Notes: generated from the sequence alone by a model not told the origin. A DNA stretch of 64,000 nt from Bacillota bacterium (GCA_017656135.1 JACDOJ010000001.1:62001-126000); one strand, 5' to 3'. Counted from the first letter of the stretch, positions 29,644 to 40,583 are shown. Made by a program: numbers and translations.

Positions 29644-29694
29644 TCATCCTAAAGGAATAGGCCTCAGAGCCCCGAATAAACTAGTAAGGATGAG

Positions 29695-30015
29695 GTGTCC
29701 TGTATGCGTTTTTTGAACAAAGTCAGGAAGTTCTGCAAGTACCTGGGCTGGGGTTCTGCTTTGGCGAGCCTGGTCTGGGGAGTTTTGTTTTACCTGCGGT
29801 TTAACAATCCGGTGGTTGATGCTTTTCATGATATTCCGGCCCAGCTTGCGGCGCTGGAATCGGCGGCTGCCACTTGGAAGACTGCAGGGTCTATTTTGAT
29901 CGCTGTTTCCGTGGTCTCGCTGATCTTCGGTTACCTGCGCATGTTTTCAGGTGAGCTGAAAGAGGAAGAGAAAGAGGCCCACTCAGCGAAGAAAAACGTT
30001 GTTGAGGGAACATGA
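29695..30015 (+). CDS. small membrane protein, two TM segments
   Basis: two hydrophobic segments; stop overlaps downstream PHP gene start. Confidence 0.65.
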   Translation: MSCMRFLNKVRKFCKYLGWGSALASLVWGVLFYLRFNNPVVDAFHDIPAQLAALESAAATWKTAGSILIAVSVVSLIFGYLRMFSGELKEEEKEAHSAKKNVVEGT

Positions 30016-30833
30016 TCGATTTGCATACCCATTCCACTGCTTCTGACGGCCGGGATGCCCCGGATGAGCTGGTCGAAAAAGCCGTGGAGCAGGGACTGAC
30101 CGCATTGAGTTTAACTGATCACGATTCAGTGAACGGGCTGGCCGAGGCTGCTCAAGCAGCTCACACTGCTTTTCTCACCTTTATTCCGGGCATTGAAATC
30201 ACCACTGACTTCGAAGATAATGAACTGCATCTCTTGGGCTATTTCATTGATTATCAAGACCCGGAGATCATTCAGGTTTGTATCGATATCCACCAGGCCC
30301 GTCGTCAGAGAGCCAAGGAGATTCTGGATCGCCTGGCCAAAGAAGGGTTTCCCCTCTCCTGGGAAGAAGTCAACAAGGACTCCGATGGCTTCGTAGGGCG
30401 TAGCCACATCGTCGATGCTCTGGTGGACAAAGGCCTGGTCTCTCCGGTGGGTAGGGATCACTTTTTTGACGTTTACCTTTCCAAGGCCGGAAGAGCCTAC
30501 GTACCCCACTACTACATCTCACCGGATAAGGCCATCAGGCTTATCTGGAAGAGCGGCGGGGTTCCTGTGCTGGCCCATCCAGGTCGGATGAACGGCGACT
30601 GGGACCTCAAAAAACTGGTGGACATGGGTATTGCCGGGATTGAGGCTTGGTATCCCACTCATACCAGACAGGAAACCGCTTTCTATCTGGAACAGGCCCA
30701 GTGTTACGGGCTGGTTCCCACCGGTGGGTCGGATTACCACGGCCGGGGAAAACAGGTGCTGGGTATGCCGGAAGTACCTGATGAGACCATAGAGCTTTTG
30801 AGAGAAGCAGCGGTCAAAGGGGGAGGAAAATGA
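30012..30833 (+). CDS. PHP-domain phosphoesterase
   Basis: DLHTHSTASDG, LTDHDSVNGL, VLAHPGR, PTGGSDYHG. Confidence 0.9.
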   Translation: MIDLHTHSTASDGRDAPDELVEKAVEQGLTALSLTDHDSVNGLAEAAQAAHTAFLTFIPGIEITTDFEDNELHLLGYFIDYQDPEIIQVCIDIHQARRQRAKEILDRLAKEGFPLSWEEVNKDSDGFVGRSHIVDALVDKGLVSPVGRDHFFDVYLSKAGRAYVPHYYISPDKAIRLIWKSGGVPVLAHPGRMNGDWDLKKLVDMGIAGIEAWYPTHTRQETAFYLEQAQCYGLVPTGGSDYHGRGKQVLGMPEVPDETIELLREAAVKGGGK

Positions 30834-31255
30834 AGAAAAAACTGTACCGGTCACGAGATAACGTCATCATCGGGGGAGTAGCCGCCGGTCTTGCTGATTA
30901 CCTGGATATTGACGTATCTCTGGTCCGTCTGTTGTGGGCTTTTGCTGCTGTAATGGGGGGCGCAGGGGTAATCGCCTATATCATCGCTTGGATTGTCATA
31001 CCGCAGGAACCGGTGCTTCCCGAGTATCTGGAGACAGAGGAAGTCGACGGCACTTATGAAGCCATTGTAGGTCAAGCAGAAGAAGGCTCCAGCCCCCAGG
31101 AGCGCCAAAAGACCCTGGGAATCATCCTAATCGCTATCGGCCTAGTTTTTGCAATCAGAAGAATGATTCCCGGGTACGTCTTTTCCTGGATCTGGCCCTT
31201 GGTGCTCATTGCCTTTGGCGTCTATCTCCTTTTCCAAGACCGTAGGAAGGACTAG
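30830..31255 (+). CDS. PspC-domain membrane protein
   Basis: KKLYRSRDNVIIGGVAAGLADYLDIDVSLVRLLWAF. Confidence 0.9.
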   Translation: MKKKLYRSRDNVIIGGVAAGLADYLDIDVSLVRLLWAFAAVMGGAGVIAYIIAWIVIPQEPVLPEYLETEEVDGTYEAIVGQAEEGSSPQERQKTLGIILIAIGLVFAIRRMIPGYVFSWIWPLVLIAFGVYLLFQDRRKD

Positions 31256-31261
31256 ATTCCC

Positions 31262-32113
31262 GTGGCTAATAAGCGGTTTTGGGGTTTGACGGCCATATTT
31301 ATCGGAACGGTGGCCCTCATAGATAAGCTGGAAGCTTTTCCGTACCTTGCTTATTTGATTGAGACCTACTGGCCTTTAGCTTTAATTGTCATTGGTGTCC
31401 TTGTTTTGCTCAACGTACCCAGAAGCCTTATTGTCCTGTTGGCTGTGGTGTTTCTTTCAGCGGTAGTGGGTTTAGATCTGCACTGGTCAACGGGTAGCTG
31501 TTCCCACTTCTTCCGGGGAACCACTGAAGACGTCCAGGCTCTCGAGGCCCACCTGGTGCTGGGGGCAGGGGAGATTAAAGCCAGGGGCTTCACCGAAGGA
31601 CTTTACGAAGCAGATGTAACAGGGGTGGGTTTCAGAGCACCTATCAAGACCTACTCAATCCGAGACGGTGTAGCGAGGCTCGAGATCTCCCAGGGAGAGC
31701 GCTATCTGGCTAACCCGAAATCCCACTGGAACTTGCGCTTTTCCGAGTTGGTTCCCTTGAGGCTAAAGGTGACCGGTGGAGCCGGCAAGCTGGACTTCGA
31801 TTTTTCCGATGTTCCCCTGGAAAGGTTGGAGCTCAAGGCTGGAGCAGGGCAGATTTCAGTGCAGCTAGGAGGGAGGCTGCCCCACTCCAGTCTCAGTTTC
31901 AGCACGGCGGCAGCTGACATCAGAGTGAAACTGCCAAAGGAGGCTCGGGTTCAGCTTATTGCGGTTTCTCCCCTTTTGGCCAAGGACCTGGACCGGCAGT
32001 CGGAGTGGTCAAACCAGGATGGGCTTTTGGTTTACACAGGATCGCAAAACGGGCCTTTTTTTGAAATTACTGTAAACTCGTCTGCAGCCCGGTTGAACGT
32101 GGATTTCACCTAA
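31262..32113 (+). CDS. LiaF/DUF5668-like membrane protein
   Basis: N-terminal TM helices, WPLALIVIGVLVLL, C-terminal adhesin/toast-rack-like region. Confidence 0.7.
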   Translation: MANKRFWGLTAIFIGTVALIDKLEAFPYLAYLIETYWPLALIVIGVLVLLNVPRSLIVLLAVVFLSAVVGLDLHWSTGSCSHFFRGTTEDVQALEAHLVLGAGEIKARGFTEGLYEADVTGVGFRAPIKTYSIRDGVARLEISQGERYLANPKSHWNLRFSELVPLRLKVTGGAGKLDFDFSDVPLERLELKAGAGQISVQLGGRLPHSSLSFSTAAADIRVKLPKEARVQLIAVSPLLAKDLDRQSEWSNQDGLLVYTGSQNGPFFEITVNSSAARLNVDFT

Positions 32114-32232
32114 TATTGCTAACCTTTCCAGGCCTCTTAAATAAAGGAATTGCCGTCAATCGGTAGAAGTATATGGATGGATAACGGCAGTCCAGTAGCG
32201 AGTAGCCAAAAATTAATTGAGGGGGAGATACG

Positions 32233-33195
32233 TTGAAGCGGTTCAGTATCGTCTTGCTGTCTTTATTGGTTTTAGGGGCTTTCAGCGGTTTGGCAGGGGC
32301 CAAAACCATTAAGCTGGGTATTGTTTTTGATACCGGCGGGCTCGGTGACGGTTCCTTCAACGACGCTGCCTACCGCGGTATGGTTAGGGCCCAGAAAGAG
32401 CTGGGTGTTGAGGCTACCTACGTAGAGTCCCATTCCATGGACGACTACGAGCCAAATGTTCGGATGCTGGCTGAGCAGGGATATGACTTGATTTTCGGTA
32501 TCGGTTTCATGCTGACCGATGCCATCGACCGGGTGGCTCAGGAGTATCCTGACACCAAGTTCGGTATCATCGACAGCGTGGTCGATCAGCCCAATGTGGT
32601 TTCCGTCCTCTTCAAGGAAAACGAGGGTTCCTTCTTGCAGGGTGTTATCGCCGGCATGATGACTAAAACTGATGTCGTTGGTTTTGTCGGCGGTATGGAA
32701 TCTCCGGTTATCACCAGGTTTGAAGTCGGTTTCGTTGAAGGCGTCAAGGCCGTCAATCCTGATGCCGAAATCCTGATCGGTTACACCGGCAAGTTTGATG
32801 ATCCCGGCAAGGGCAAAGAGCTGGCTCTGGCTCAGATCGCCAAGGGGGCGGACGTGATCTATCATGCCTCCGGTGCTTGTGGCCACGGTGTCATCGAAGC
32901 CGCTAAAGAGAAAGGTGTTTATGCCATCGGTGTTGATTCCGACCAGAGCGGAGAGGCTCCGAACCACGTCATCAGCAGCATGTTGAAGAGGGTGGACGTA
33001 GCAGTCTTCGACGGTGCTAAGATGCTGGTTGAGGGCAACTTCAAACCCGGAGTGCTTAACCTCGGCCTGGCCGAAAGCGGTGTGGACACTGCCTGGTCAC
33101 CGGGTGTGAATGTCCCCGCAGAGGTCAAGGAGAAAGTGGCCGATTACGCCGAGAAGATTATCTCCGGTGAAATCACTGTGCCTGCTACAAAGTAA
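32233..33195 (+). CDS. BMP-family ABC transporter substrate-binding protein
   Basis: GIVFDTGGLGDGSFNDAAYRGMVRAQKELG; Sec signal peptide with no lipobox Cys. Confidence 0.92.
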   Translation: MKRFSIVLLSLLVLGAFSGLAGAKTIKLGIVFDTGGLGDGSFNDAAYRGMVRAQKELGVEATYVESHSMDDYEPNVRMLAEQGYDLIFGIGFMLTDAIDRVAQEYPDTKFGIIDSVVDQPNVVSVLFKENEGSFLQGVIAGMMTKTDVVGFVGGMESPVITRFEVGFVEGVKAVNPDAEILIGYTGKFDDPGKGKELALAQIAKGADVIYHASGACGHGVIEAAKEKGVYAIGVDSDQSGEAPNHVISSMLKRVDVAVFDGAKMLVEGNFKPGVLNLGLAESGVDTAWSPGVNVPAEVKEKVADYAEKIISGEITVPATK

Positions 33196-33235
33196 AAAGG
33201 TAGAGATGGGCACCTTTATGGCGAGCTATGGAGGG

Positions 33236-33269
33236 GGCCAGGTGCAACGGTTTGCACCTGGCCTCTTTT
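33236..33269 (+). terminator. strong hairpin between BMP SBP and ATPase genes
   Basis: GGCCAGGTGCAA-CGG-TTGCACCTGGCC then CTCTTTT. Confidence 0.75.
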
Positions 33270-33306
33270 GCCGAGCAAGGTAAAGGTGTTGGTTGGAGGT
33301 GAACTT

Positions 33307-34842
33307 ATGGTACCGGTTGTGCAAATGAAGGGCATAGTCAAGGAGTTCCCGGGGGTAAGGGCCAATGACCACGTCGACCTGGAGGTCATGCCCGGTGAAA
33401 TCCATGCCCTTTTAGGTGAAAATGGCGCCGGCAAAAGTACCTTGATGAACATTCTCTATGGCCTGTATCAACCTGATGCGGGGCAGATCTTCGTCAAAGG
33501 CGAAGAAGTGAAGATGACCGACCCTAACGTGGCAATCAATAAGGGAATCGGCATGGTGCACCAGCACTTCATGTTGATCCCGCCTTTCACTGTGGCTGAG
33601 AACATCGTCTTAGGGACTGAACCCCGGAAGGGTCTGTTTTTGGACATGAACCAGGCAATCAAACAAGTCGAAGAAATCTCCGAGCGCTATGGGCTGAAGA
33701 TCGATCCCCATGCCAAAGTTGAGGATATTTCCGTGGGGATGCAGCAGAGGGTGGAGATCATCAAAGCCCTCTTCCGCGGGGCGGATATCCTCATATTGGA
33801 TGAGCCCACAGCTGTCTTAACTCCTCATGAAATTGAAGAATTGGAAAAAATCATTCGGAGTCTGGTTCAGGAAGGTAAGTCGGTCATCCTGATCACTCAT
33901 AAGCTCAAAGAGGTTATGAGTATGAGTGACCGGGTCACGGTCATTAGGCGCGGCAAGGTTGTGGCCAATCTGGAAACCCGCGAAACCAGCGAAGAGGAGC
34001 TGGCCAGGACCATGGTGGGTAGGCCTGTGCTCTTGGAGGTCGCTAAGAAAGAACAGGAACCCGGAGAAGTGGTTTTGGAGATAAAGGACCTGCACGCCAA
34101 AGATGCCAGAGGCCTGCCGGCCCTGAAGGGGATCAATTTGGAGGTCCGCTCGGGAGAGATTCTGGGTCTGGCGGGGGTCGACGGGAACGGCCAGACCGAG
34201 CTCATCGAGACCCTGACCGGCCTACGCCAACCCACCCAGGGCACCATCCTTTTGAAGGGCCAAGACATCACCAAGTTATCGCCCCGGAAGAAGAGTTTGG
34301 CAGGAATTGGCCATATTCCTGAAGACCGGCAAAAACGGGGCTTGATCTTGGACTTTTCCATCGCGGAGAACCTGGTACTCCAGTCCTACTTCCGGAAACC
34401 CTTTGCTTCCGGAGTCAGGCTGAAGTGGAAAGAAATCCAAGCCTATGCTGATCGTTTGATACAGGAATTTGACATTCGCACGCCCAGTCAAGAGGTTCTG
34501 GCCGGTCACCTTTCCGGCGGTAACCAGCAGAAAGTCATCGTGGCCAGGGAGATCGACCGGGATCCGGAACTGTTGATAGCCGCTCAGCCCACCCGTGGGT
34601 TAGACGTAGGTGCGATTGAGTTTGTTCACAACAAACTTGTCGAGGAACGGGATAATGGCAAGGCCGTTCTCCTGATTTCCCTGGAGTTGGATGAGATTCT
34701 CTCCCTCAGCGACCGTATAGCTGTGATCTACGAAGGTAAAATTGTGGCAGTCCTCGACGCCAAAGAGGCCACTGAAGAGAAACTCGGCCTCTTGATGAGC
34801 GGAGCAGCAGCAGGTGAGGAGGTGGAGGCAGATTATGCGTAA
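33307..34842 (+). CDS. nucleoside-type ABC transporter ATP-binding protein (two ATPase domains)
   Basis: GENGAGKSTLMNILYGL, second domain GVDGNGQTELIETLTGL, LSGGNQQKVIVARE. Confidence 0.93.
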   Translation: MVPVVQMKGIVKEFPGVRANDHVDLEVMPGEIHALLGENGAGKSTLMNILYGLYQPDAGQIFVKGEEVKMTDPNVAINKGIGMVHQHFMLIPPFTVAENIVLGTEPRKGLFLDMNQAIKQVEEISERYGLKIDPHAKVEDISVGMQQRVEIIKALFRGADILILDEPTAVLTPHEIEELEKIIRSLVQEGKSVILITHKLKEVMSMSDRVTVIRRGKVVANLETRETSEEELARTMVGRPVLLEVAKKEQEPGEVVLEIKDLHAKDARGLPALKGINLEVRSGEILGLAGVDGNGQTELIETLTGLRQPTQGTILLKGQDITKLSPRKKSLAGIGHIPEDRQKRGLILDFSIAENLVLQSYFRKPFASGVRLKWKEIQAYADRLIQEFDIRTPSQEVLAGHLSGGNQQKVIVAREIDRDPELLIAAQPTRGLDVGAIEFVHNKLVEERDNGKAVLLISLELDEILSLSDRIAVIYEGKIVAVLDAKEATEEKLGLLMSGAAAGEEVEADYA

Positions 34843-35899
34843 ATCCTGGAAGCAGTTGGACCGGCTTGGGGTTGCTCTAGCTTCCATTGTATTGGGGCTG
34901 GTCGTCGGGATTATCTTCATTCTGGTGGCCGGTAAGAGCCCCATTCTTGGGTACCACGCCCTCTGGAACGCCTCTTTTGGGAGCCTCAGAGGGTTCACTG
35001 AGCTTCTGATCAACACCACCCCGTTGATCTTCACCGGCTTATCAGTGGCTTTTGCCTTCCGGACCGGCCTTTTCAATATCGGTGCTGAAGGCCAGTACAT
35101 CGTGGGACAGCTCGGCGCGGCCTGGGCAGGGTACTTTTTCACCGGTCTACCGATGATTATCCACGTGCCCCTGGCTCTGGGTTTCGGAATTTTAGCCGGG
35201 GCTTTATGGGGGGCTCTGCCCGGTTATCTGAAAGCCAAGGCCGGCGCCCACGAGGTCATCAATACTATTATGATGAACCACATCGCCCTTTATGCCACCC
35301 ACTACCTGGTTAACGGCCCCTTGAAAGGGCACGCCTTTTTGCCGGTGACCAAAGAAATTTTGGACTCCGCCAAGCTCTTTAGGTTCATTCCTGGAACCCG
35401 AGCTAACATCGGAATTTTTATAGCCTTGGCCGCGGCGGTCTTCGTTTACTGGTTCCTCTGGAAGACTACCAAAGGGTACGAGCTTAGAGCCGTCGGATTT
35501 AACCCCCTGGCAGCTGAGTATGGTGGGGTGAACGTCTCCCGCAATATCGTCTACTCTATGATGATCGCCGGGGCCCTAGCCGGTTTAGGTGGCGCGGTTC
35601 AGGTCTTGAGCATTCAGTATAAGTTTTACGATGTCACCGCCTTCATCGGTTACGGCTTTGATGGGATTGCGGTGGCTCTGATCGGCAATAATCATCCGCT
35701 GGGGGTAGTCCTCGGTGCCTTCCTCTTCGGATTCCTGGCTCGGGGCGCCATGCCTATGCAGTCTATCGCCCAGATCCCGAAAGAGGTCATCAGCATCGTC
35801 AGCGCTTCCATCATCATCTTCATTTCAGCCGAGGCCTTGGTAAGGCGGGTCATTCCCCGCTTCAGCAAGAAGGGAGGGGTGAAAGATGCAAATCTCTGA
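34835..35899 (+). CDS. BMP-type ABC transporter permease
   Basis: multi-[22 protein letters not shown]. Confidence 0.9.
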   Translation: MRKSWKQLDRLGVALASIVLGLVVGIIFILVAGKSPILGYHALWNASFGSLRGFTELLINTTPLIFTGLSVAFAFRTGLFNIGAEGQYIVGQLGAAWAGYFFTGLPMIIHVPLALGFGILAGALWGALPGYLKAKAGAHEVINTIMMNHIALYATHYLVNGPLKGHAFLPVTKEILDSAKLFRFIPGTRANIGIFIALAAAVFVYWFLWKTTKGYELRAVGFNPLAAEYGGVNVSRNIVYSMMIAGALAGLGGAVQVLSIQYKFYDVTAFIGYGFDGIAVALIGNNHPLGVVLGAFLFGFLARGAMPMQSIAQIPKEVISIVSASIIIFISAEALVRRVIPRFSKKGGVKDANL

Positions 35900-36815
35900 T
35901 TTCTTCAGTGCAGCTCTCTTTGTCTCTACTCTGAGATTGGCCACTCCCTTGATTTTCGCTGCTTTAGGCGGCGTCTTCTCTGAGCGTTCCGGTGTGGTCA
36001 ACATCGCCTTGGAAGGCATCATGCTCATCGGGGCTTTCATGGCGGTGATGGTCTCCTACTTCACCCACTTGCCGTGGCTGGGAGTTTTGGTAGCTATGCT
36101 CGCCGGTGGGCTTACCGCCATGATTTTAGGTGTAATGAGCATCAAGTACAAAGCCGACCAAGTGGTTATCGGCGTGGCAATCAACCTTTTTGCTGCCGGC
36201 TTAACCGGATACATGCTCCGGTGGATTTGGAATCAGCCCGGCCAGTCTCCGATCGTCGAGAAACTGGTCGACTGGAGCATCCCGATTATCAAGGATATCC
36301 CGTACATCGGCGATATCATCGGGACTCAGACTCCTCCGGTGTACCTGGCTTTTTTGGCGGTGATTCTTTCCCACATCGTCCTCTTCAAGACTCCTTTGGG
36401 CTTGAGGATTCGCTCGGTGGGTGAACACCCCCTCGCTGCTGATACCGTGGGGATCAACGTTTATAAAATCCGGTATCTCTCTGTTTTCATCAGCGGGTTG
36501 TTAGGTGGTCTGGGTGGAGCTACTCTCTCTGTGGGCTTGTTGAGCTCCTTCACCCATAACATGACTGCCGGACGAGGCTTCATTGCCTTGGCTGCCATGA
36601 TCTTTGGCCGGTGGACACCGGTAGGAGCCCTGGGGGCCTGTCTCCTCTTTGGCTTTGCCGATGCCCTGCAGATGCTGGCCCAGACCCTGGGTATGATCTC
36701 AGTGCCACGGGAGTTCATGGTAATGCTGCCTTATATCCTGACCATGCTGGTGGGCGCCGTCCGACGCTCGGTACCTCCTGCTGCTGACGGTAAGCCCTAC
36801 GAAAAAGGGGCCTAA
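35886..36815 (+). CDS. BMP-type ABC transporter permease
   Basis: multi-[21 protein letters not shown]. Confidence 0.9.
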   Translation: MQISDFFSAALFVSTLRLATPLIFAALGGVFSERSGVVNIALEGIMLIGAFMAVMVSYFTHLPWLGVLVAMLAGGLTAMILGVMSIKYKADQVVIGVAINLFAAGLTGYMLRWIWNQPGQSPIVEKLVDWSIPIIKDIPYIGDIIGTQTPPVYLAFLAVILSHIVLFKTPLGLRIRSVGEHPLAADTVGINVYKIRYLSVFISGLLGGLGGATLSVGLLSSFTHNMTAGRGFIALAAMIFGRWTPVGALGACLLFGFADALQMLAQTLGMISVPREFMVMLPYILTMLVGAVRRSVPPAADGKPYEKGA

Positions 36816-36870
36816 TCTCGGCAGGATAAAGACCGTCTTCCACGAACTGGTAATAAGAGGGGAGCTGGCT

Positions 36871-38616
36871 ATGGTCTGGCTAACTAATTACCGGCGTGGA
36901 CGCAAGAAAAGACAGGCTTTAAAGGCTATTGCCAAAGCTCAGGAGGCCGGCCGACTTTCTCAGGCGGTCGGCCTCCTGGAGGAGTTTATCACCGCTTTTC
37001 CTTCGGAAAGAGGGCCGTATCAACAGTATCTAATGCACTCCCGAAGTTTATCCCGGCTGGAAGCGGCCGAGACTTTTCTCTCTGAGGTGTCAGCTGCTAA
37101 CCCTACCCTACCGACACCTGCCAATTACCTGGCAGCCGCTTATTACTTCCAGGGTAAAATCATAGAGGCCAAAAGCCTTTGGGAACAAATCATTCAAAGT
37201 CACCCTCACTTTGCTCCGGCCTATTCCAACTTAGGGGCCATTTACCTGCACCAGGGCAAGTATGAGCAGGCCACCCTCCAGTTTCAGGTTGCCATTCAAC
37301 TGGAGCCCAAGACTTCCCTGAGCGCCTACAACAATCTCGCCGAGATTAACATGGCTAAAGGCGAGTACAGCACGGCTCTGGATTATTTTGAGAAGGCGCT
37401 AAAGATGCCTGGGGGTTTGGAGACGGTTTATGCCAATATGGGCCACTGTTATCTGGCTTTGGGTCGGGATGATGAGGCTATAGAGATGTATGAGTCTTGT
37501 CTGTCCGCTGAAAAATCTTTTGCGGTCAACGACTCCAAGGCCGAGGTCTATCTGAACCTGGTTCGCCTCTACTCCCAGAAGCACCAGGACAAGCGGGCTC
37601 TGGAAAGGTGTTTGGAAGGAATCGGCGAGATCCCCAAAAACGCAGCTCTCTGGGTCGAGTTGGGACTCTTGTACCTGGACCAGAAGAAGTACAATGATGC
37701 CATCAGCGCTTTGCGGAAATCTCTTTCCTTAAGTCCCATGAGCCCCCGCAACCTTCTGGTCCACCGGAGTTTGGCTCTGGCCTATTTTCAACTGGGTAAG
37801 TTCGGTAGGGCCACCGCCGAATATCGACGGGCGATGGCTTGGCACCCTGACCTCATTCAGGGCGGGGCAGAACCAGAGAGTTCCTCAGCAGAAGAGGAAC
37901 TGCACAAATGCAAGCAGCTGCTCAGCCACGGACCGGACAGCAGCGTTTACCGACGCATGGCCAAGGCCTATTTCAACTTGGGGAATTTTGCAGAAGCCAT
38001 CTCCTGTTACCAGGAGGCCTTGGCGTTAGACCCGGATAATCTCGAAGATTACATCGGACTGGGTTCAGTCTATTTCTCTTTAGACCAGCATATTCAGGCC
38101 ATTAAATACTTTTCTAAGGCTTTGGAGGTGGATCCCGATTGTGTAGAGGGTCATTTAGGGCTGGGCTTAACTTATCTCAGCCAGGGCTCCACTGCCATGG
38201 CCATCATTAAGCTGAAGTGGGCAGCCTCCCTTGCCCCGGATAACCCCAAGGCCTACAATTTCTTGGGCCGGGCCTACGAGATTCAAGGGGATCTGGAGGA
38301 GGCTGAAGCGGCCTACCGCAGGGCCCTTTCCCTTTCACCCGGTTATGCCCAAGCCCATAACAACCTTGGAGTTCTCCTGCTTTCTTTGAAGAGGTACCAG
38401 GAAGCAGCCGACGAGTTTAGAAGAGCCTTGCAAATCTATCCTGATTACGTGCCGGCTCTCTGTAACTTAGGCCAGGCCTACCTTGGCTTGGGTCAGGAAA
38501 ATGAGGCCATCAGGACCTGGAAGGAAGCTCTCAAAATCAATCCCAATAACCCCTTGGCCGAAGCCTACTTGGCAGAGGCTGGCGGAAGGGAAACCCCATT
38601 CGTTGAAGAACTTTAA
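36871..38616 (+). CDS. large tetratricopeptide repeat protein
   Basis: many TPR units across 581 aa. Confidence 0.92.
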   Translation: MVWLTNYRRGRKKRQALKAIAKAQEAGRLSQAVGLLEEFITAFPSERGPYQQYLMHSRSLSRLEAAETFLSEVSAANPTLPTPANYLAAAYYFQGKIIEAKSLWEQIIQSHPHFAPAYSNLGAIYLHQGKYEQATLQFQVAIQLEPKTSLSAYNNLAEINMAKGEYSTALDYFEKALKMPGGLETVYANMGHCYLALGRDDEAIEMYESCLSAEKSFAVNDSKAEVYLNLVRLYSQKHQDKRALERCLEGIGEIPKNAALWVELGLLYLDQKKYNDAISALRKSLSLSPMSPRNLLVHRSLALAYFQLGKFGRATAEYRRAMAWHPDLIQGGAEPESSSAEEELHKCKQLLSHGPDSSVYRRMAKAYFNLGNFAEAISCYQEALALDPDNLEDYIGLGSVYFSLDQHIQAIKYFSKALEVDPDCVEGHLGLGLTYLSQGSTAMAIIKLKWAASLAPDNPKAYNFLGRAYEIQGDLEEAEAAYRRALSLSPGYAQAHNNLGVLLLSLKRYQEAADEFRRALQIYPDYVPALCNLGQAYLGLGQENEAIRTWKEALKINPNNPLAEAYLAEAGGRETPFVEEL

Positions 38617-38623
38617 CAAATAA

Positions 38624-39817
38624 TTGGAAGAGATGGCCGAACATGGAGAGATGAGCATGGGTGTTTGGCTAGTAGTTGGTGCGGCAGCAGCCGGGTTCTT
38701 GGTCGGAACCGGCCTGACGTATCTATACATTAACTTCAAAGAGGCTTCCTTAGAGGCGGCGACCGCAGATCGCAGGGTGGCGGAATTAGAGACGGAGGTA
38801 GAGAGGCTCAAAAAAGAGGTGGACAAGGGCATCTTTGATATCCTGGCCCTCTACGAGTTCACTACTGTTTTGGGCAGCATTTCTAACCTTGAAGAGCTCT
38901 ATAAGATGATGGTTGATACCATGCTGCGGATCATCCGCTATGATGCCTGTGCTCTGTTTTTGGTGAGGACGGGGGAGTCCCGGTTGGATCTGGTGGTGGC
39001 GCGGGGGTTCACCGCTGAGCAGATGGGTAGGTTAAAGGAGCTCTCTTCAGAAACCGGGATAGTGGGAAGAGTGGTAGCCAGCGCCCAACCCCTGATCATC
39101 GACGACCTAACATTTTCCGAGTTAAAGGATGAGATTCACCGGAGTTTCCCGTTTAGATCCATCCTCAGCATTCCCTTTGTGGTCCATGGAGAAGTACTGG
39201 GCGTTCTTAACCTGTACCTGCGTGGCCCTGAGGGTTTCAACCAGGATGACTTGCGGATCCTCTTCATTGTTGCCGATCAGGCCGCTTTCGCCATCAAGAA
39301 CGGCCAGCTCTATGAGAAAGTGGCTGAGCAGGCCACCCGAGACGGACTCACCGGCCTCTATAACTACCGGTTCTTCCGAGCCAAGATTGAGGAGGCGGTA
39401 GCCGAAGCCAAGGCTACTGGCGGTTATGTTTCGATGATCATGGCCGATGTCGACGAATTCAAAGCCGTCAATGACGGTTACGGTCACCAAAGAGGCGATG
39501 AAATTCTTAAGGAGATGGCCCGGTTATTGAAGGAAAGCGTCCGGGAGACTGATATTGTAGCCCGGTACGGCGGTGAGGAGTTTGCGGTGATCATGCCAAG
39601 TACGCCCAAGAGAGAGGCCTTGGCTGTGGCCAGGCGCATCCACAACTCTGTTAGCACTCATGATTTTAACGGGCTGCGGATTACCGTCAGTATCGGGTTA
39701 GCCACTTATCCTTCTCCCGGGGTGAACTCAACTGACGAGCTCATCTCGGCGGCAGATAAGAGGGCTTACGAAGCCAAAGCCCGGGGTAAGAACCAAATCT
39801 GTTATCAAGCAAGTTAG
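38624..39817 (+). CDS. membrane-anchored GAF-GGDEF diguanylate cyclase
   Basis: N-terminal TM, GAF region, RETDIVARYGGEEFAVIMP with I-site RETD. Confidence 0.92.
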   Translation: MEEMAEHGEMSMGVWLVVGAAAAGFLVGTGLTYLYINFKEASLEAATADRRVAELETEVERLKKEVDKGIFDILALYEFTTVLGSISNLEELYKMMVDTMLRIIRYDACALFLVRTGESRLDLVVARGFTAEQMGRLKELSSETGIVGRVVASAQPLIIDDLTFSELKDEIHRSFPFRSILSIPFVVHGEVLGVLNLYLRGPEGFNQDDLRILFIVADQAAFAIKNGQLYEKVAEQATRDGLTGLYNYRFFRAKIEEAVAEAKATGGYVSMIMADVDEFKAVNDGYGHQRGDEILKEMARLLKESVRETDIVARYGGEEFAVIMPSTPKREALAVARRIHNSVSTHDFNGLRITVSIGLATYPSPGVNSTDELISAADKRAYEAKARGKNQICYQAS

Positions 39818-39818
39818 G

Positions 39819-40583
39819 ATGGATACAATGTCAATCGTTTTTAACCTGGAGTACTCGGGGTCAGGCCGCATCTCTCTCACGGTTTACCCCGAATTGTTAT
39901 CAGTCTATTACCCCCAGATTGGCAAAGAGGGGGTAATTTTGTGGCTCTTCATGGCCTTCAAGGCCAAACAGGGGCAGGCCATCGAGGCTGAGGCTCTGGC
40001 CCAGGAGACTAGACTCAGCCCTAGCGAATTTGATGAGGCCTTTGCCAAGCTGATCCAACACGGTTTGGTCTCGGTAGCTGAAACCGCCAGTGGCGAGCAG
40101 TGCATCCTAGTACACGATCCGGAGCCAAAGGAGGGTGAGTCTGTCTCTTTGGAGGAGGTCAAAGAAGAGGTGGCAGCAGCCGGTGCCCATCCTAGCGGCC
40201 CTCCCGCTGCTGCACCCAGCAGCCAGGACCCCTTCGGCGATCTGCTCCAGTATTACGAGGCCAAAGTGGGCTGGGTGACCCCCAAGATCTGTACCGATTT
40301 GGCCAAATGGGTGGATGACGGGATGGAGCCGGCTGTGATCAAGGAAGCCGTGGATGAGATGATACAGAAGGCAGACAGCCCCCGTTACCCGTATTTAAAC
40401 GCCATCCTGGTTTCCTGGCACCAAAACGGCTGGCGGACTATGGAAGACCTGCAAAAGGCCAGGCGAAAGAAGCAGTCCATGGAAGGCGTACCCAATGCCG
40501 CAGCCTACAAAGAGGTTTCCTCAGCCGATGTAGAACGAATTCGTCGTTGGAAGGAGTTGTACCCGGATGAGTATGATGCCTAG
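39819..40583 (+). CDS. DnaD-domain protein
   Basis: C-terminal DPFGDLLQYYEAKVGWVTPKICTDLAKWVDDGMEPAVIKEAVDEMIQKADSPRYPYLNAILVSWHQNGW. Confidence 0.85.
   Translation: MDTMSIVFNLEYSGSGRISLTVYPELLSVYYPQIGKEGVILWLFMAFKAKQGQAIEAEALAQETRLSPSEFDEAFAKLIQHGLVSVAETASGEQCILVHDPEPKEGESVSLEEVKEEVAAAGAHPSGPPAAAPSSQDPFGDLLQYYEAKVGWVTPKICTDLAKWVDDGMEPAVIKEAVDEMIQKADSPRYPYLNAILVSWHQNGWRTMEDLQKARRKKQSMEGVPNAAAYKEVSSADVERIRRWKELYPDEYDA

Noticed and set aside
32272-32967. 231-aa minus-strand ORF opposite the BMP SBP gene
   Set aside because: Shadow of a clearly recognised gene; no family motif or ribosome-binding context seen.
36871-38616. Internal repeats in this ORF as a possible DNA repeat array
   Set aside because: Periodicity is explained by TPR protein repeats, which are divergent at the DNA level.
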